From Gemmatimonadaceae bacterium (GTDB lineage: Bacteria > Gemmatimonadota > Gemmatimonadetes > Gemmatimonadales > Gemmatimonadaceae), in assembly GCA_025451425.1 (NCBI GenBank), contig JANWKK010000248.1:1-7710 (forward strand): a stretch of DNA of 7,710 nucleotides, in the 5' to 3' direction. Numbering within the stretch: the first letter of the stretch is position 1; the number at the start of each line of letters is the position of its first letter. Below, piece by piece: positions 6,869 to 7,710 of this stretch. The translations under genes were made by a program, and so were the position numbers. The notes beneath the pieces are model-generated. The model worked only from the letters and a program-made list of their open reading frames with translations. It had not been told where the DNA came from and ran no database searches.

Positions 6869-7390
6869 ATGGAACTTGTCGAGTCCAAGCTCACCGGCTC
6901 CGTCATTAGCGCCTTTTACGAGGTCTACAACACTCTCGGCTTCGGGTTTCTCGAGTACGTCTACAAAGCGGCACTCGAACGCGAGCTACTCGCACGCGGT
7001 CATCGAGTCGCGCGAGAGGTAGGGGTTGTCGTTTTCTACAAAGGCGATCCGCTCGTCGCACAACGCCTGGACATGATTGTCGATGACAAACTCGTCATCG
7101 AGACTAAATCGACCGCGGGACTGGCTGCGGGAGCGCAACGCCAGCTTCACAACTACCTGCGTGCGAGCAATCTCGAGGTCGGGCTCCTTCTGCATTTTGG
7201 GCTTGAGCCAAAGTTCTATCGAGTCGTCGAGTTGCGCGCCAGAAAAGCCACTATGAAGAAGGGTGGTACGGGTTCCACGGATGCAACTGACTCAACGGAT
7301 CGCTCCTCGGCACACGAGACGCCGTGCGCAACGAGCCCGGACGATGATTCTTTGGAACGACCCCGGGAGGCGTCTAGCACCAGCACCTAG
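6869..7390 (+). CDS. GxxExxY family protein (PD-(D/E)XK nuclease-like), with repeat-derived C-terminal extension
   Basis: A 173-residue predicted cytoplasmic protein. The family signature is present as G26-F-L-E29-Y-V-Y32, preceded by the typical N-terminus (LTGSVISAFYEVYNTLGFGFLEYVY). A PD-(D/E)XK-like core follows: D68 (QRLDMIVD), E78-T-K80 (VIETKS) and Q92 with NYL (RQLHNYLR). These suggest metal-dependent nuclease chemistry, but I know of no established role for the family. Members are usually about 120-130 residues, and the domain here ends near residue 122-126 (FYRVVELRARK). From codon 127 the frame runs into repeat copy 2, adding a hydrophilic tail with TGS-TDA-TDS-TDR and ending at TAG. 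There is no clear Shine-Dalgarno (AAACTTTCCCTC before ATG), but the family N-terminus starts at this ATG. The gene stands alone in a repeat-rich patch. Confidence 0.9.
   Translation: MELVESKLTGSVISAFYEVYNTLGFGFLEYVYKAALERELLARGHRVAREVGVVVFYKGDPLVAQRLDMIVDDKLVIETKSTAGLAAGAQRQLHNYLRASNLEVGLLLHFGLEPKFYRVVELRARKATMKKGGTGSTDATDSTDRSSAHETPCATSPDDDSLERPREASSTST
7247..7360 (+). repeat. Dispersed ~113-nt repeat, copy 2 (overlaps 3' end of GxxExxY gene)
   Basis: Starts GCCACTATGAAGAAGGGTGG. Four perfect-register 9-nt units follow at 7268-7303 (ACGGGTTCC, ACGGATGCA, ACTGACTCA, ACGGATCGC), then TCC, GCGCAACGAGCC, GACGATG and a diverged end TTTGGAACG. It encodes residues 127-164 of the GxxExxY product. 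It is in direct orientation with copy 3 and inverted relative to copies 1 and 4. Confidence 0.85.
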
Positions 7391-7400
7391 CACCTAGTGG
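7374..7400 (+). repeat. Short tandem CTAGCAC repeat across the GxxExxY stop codon
   Basis: CTAGCAC, CAGCAC, CTAGCAC and CTAGTGG lie head to tail. The TAG of the second full unit (7388-7390) is the stop codon, so the last codons (SSTST) are made by this microrepeat. No function is evident. Confidence 0.6.
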
Positions 7401-7440
7401 AGTGTCTTTGAAATCCCGATAGCAGGAGGGGAGGCGGAGT

Positions 7441-7572
7441 ATGGCCACAATGAAGAGGGGTGGTACGGATCCCGACGGATGCGACTGGTGCGACGGATCG
7501 CCCCTCGAACGAATCCGAACTCCACTCGCAACGAGCCCGACGAACTTTGTGAACGACCTCGGTCGGCCGTGA
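7441..7572 (+). CDS. Possible 43-aa small ORF inside repeat copy 3
   Basis: ATG at 7441 follows a purine-rich stretch with GGAGG (7430-7434) at a good 6-base spacing. The frame gives 43 codons to TGA at 7570-7572. The peptide starts MATMKRGGTDPDGCDWCDGS, has a CDWC pair (C14, C17), and matches no family I recognise. Almost the whole frame is repeat copy 3, and the other copies do not keep this frame, so it is more likely a chance ORF than a conserved gene. The strong ribosome-binding site is the only reason to list it. Confidence 0.2.
   Translation: MATMKRGGTDPDGCDWCDGSPLERIRTPLATSPTNFVNDLGRP
7444..7555 (+). repeat. Dispersed ~113-nt repeat, copy 3 (left arm of palindrome)
   Basis: Starts GCCACAATGAAGAG. 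Units at 7465-7501 are ACGGATCCCG, ACGGATGCG, ACTGGTGCG and ACGGATCGC, followed by CCC, GAACTCC, CGCAACGAGCC and the terminal TTTGTGAACG. The first unit has one extra base, which breaks the 9-nt register once. Confidence 0.85.
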
Positions 7573-7594
7573 GCCACGAACCTGACTGGTGTGC

Positions 7595-7706
7595 CGTTCA
7601 CAACATCGTCACGGCTCGTTGCGTGAGGAGTTGTGTGTGATCACGGAGCGATCCGTAGAATCCGGCGTTTGTCCGTTGCATCCGTACCACCCTTCGTCAT
7701 TGTGGC
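7595..7706 (-). repeat. Dispersed ~113-nt repeat, copy 4 (right arm of palindrome)
   Basis: Read on the minus strand from 7706: GCCACAATGACGAAGGGTGG, then units in 7685-7648 (ACGGATGCA, ACGGACAAA, an 11-nt variant ending GGATTCT, ACGGATCGC), TCC, AACTCC, ACGCAACGAGCC, GACGATG and TTGTGAACG. Its end lies only four bases from the window edge. Confidence 0.85.
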
Positions 7707-7710
7707 TACC

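Larger units (their letters stand above)
6690..7360 (+). mobile_element. Putative composite unit: GxxExxY gene bracketed by inverted ~113-nt repeats
   Basis: Copy 1 (minus) and copy 2 (plus) face each other across 444 bases that hold little besides the nuclease-fold domain. The GCCAC ends point inward and the CGGATCGCTCC halves outward, so the copies behave like long terminal inverted repeats. No transposase, integrase or clean target-site duplication is seen, so mobility is inference. An alternative is a resident repeat family that happens to cluster around an accessory gene. Confidence 0.4.
7444..7706. repeat. ~263-nt imperfect palindrome formed by copies 3 and 4
   Basis: Two 112-nt arms (7444-7555 and 7595-7706) are inverted about a 39-nt centre (7556-7594). 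By eye the arms match at roughly 70-75% of positions, with identical 10-base tips (GCCACAATGA) and identical inner ends (TTGTGAACG). Either transcript could fold into one long hairpin. It could be a MITE-like or BIME-like element; no coding need is apparent. The 320 bases after the GxxExxY stop hold only this and the 43-codon frame. Confidence 0.75.

Noticed and set aside
6663..7350. CGATGATTC at 6663-6671 and again at 7342-7350, considered as a target-site duplication of the GxxExxY unit
   Set aside because: The left copy lies about 18 bases outside the repeat edge, while the right copy is inside repeat copy 2, in the GACGATG block that other copies share. It does not sit at matched ends and is probably chance.
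7247..7555. Tandem 9-nt units considered as a CRISPR-like or minisatellite array
   Set aside because: Units are too short, there are no spacers and no cas genes, and the number is fixed at four per copy inside a larger conserved repeat.

Overview
The window looks like chromosomal DNA from a high-GC, Gram-negative soil-type bacterium, most likely Gemmatimonadota (Acidobacteriota is the main alternative). This rests on a SusC/RagA-type outer-membrane receptor with the plug signature common in Gemmatimonadota, an ADOP-type duplicated permease without its ATPase, and a signal-peptide-bearing M28 peptidase with a Gly/Arg-rich tail. No rRNA or other taxonomic marker is present, so the assignment is inference.

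Layout: 1-2271 (minus) is the N-terminal 757 codons of a TonB-dependent receptor that runs off the left edge. 2272-2500 is a divergent intergenic region with a canonical G-quadruplex motif in the receptor's 5' leader and a 23-bp imperfect inverted repeat. 2501-4954 (plus) is an 817-aa ADOP/MacB-FtsX-like permease. It converges on 4989-6653 (minus), a secreted zinc aminopeptidase/carboxypeptidase-like M28 enzyme, with a perfect GC-rich hairpin at 4962-4980 between them. The receptor and the peptidase fit a life of taking up and digesting exogenous peptides or polymers. The permease may act in export or envelope maintenance. The three are not one operon.

6654-7710 is an accessory patch and the most unusual part. 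A small PD-(D/E)XK-like GxxExxY gene (6869-7390, plus) lies between two inverted copies of a ~113-nt dispersed repeat. Two further copies follow and form a ~263-nt imperfect palindrome (7444-7706). Every copy starts with GCCAC.ATGA, carries four tandem ~9-nt ACGGAT-type units, then CGGATCGCYCC, and usually ends near TTGTGAACG. The right-hand copy of the first pair supplies the last ~46 codons of the GxxExxY gene. The arrangement recalls REP/BIME elements beside RAYT transposases, but with a nuclease-fold protein. I regard it as the best candidate here for an undescribed element.

A separate DNA-level signal is the 7-mer CGTTAGG, found eight times between 2994 and 6480, in both orientations and several codon phases.
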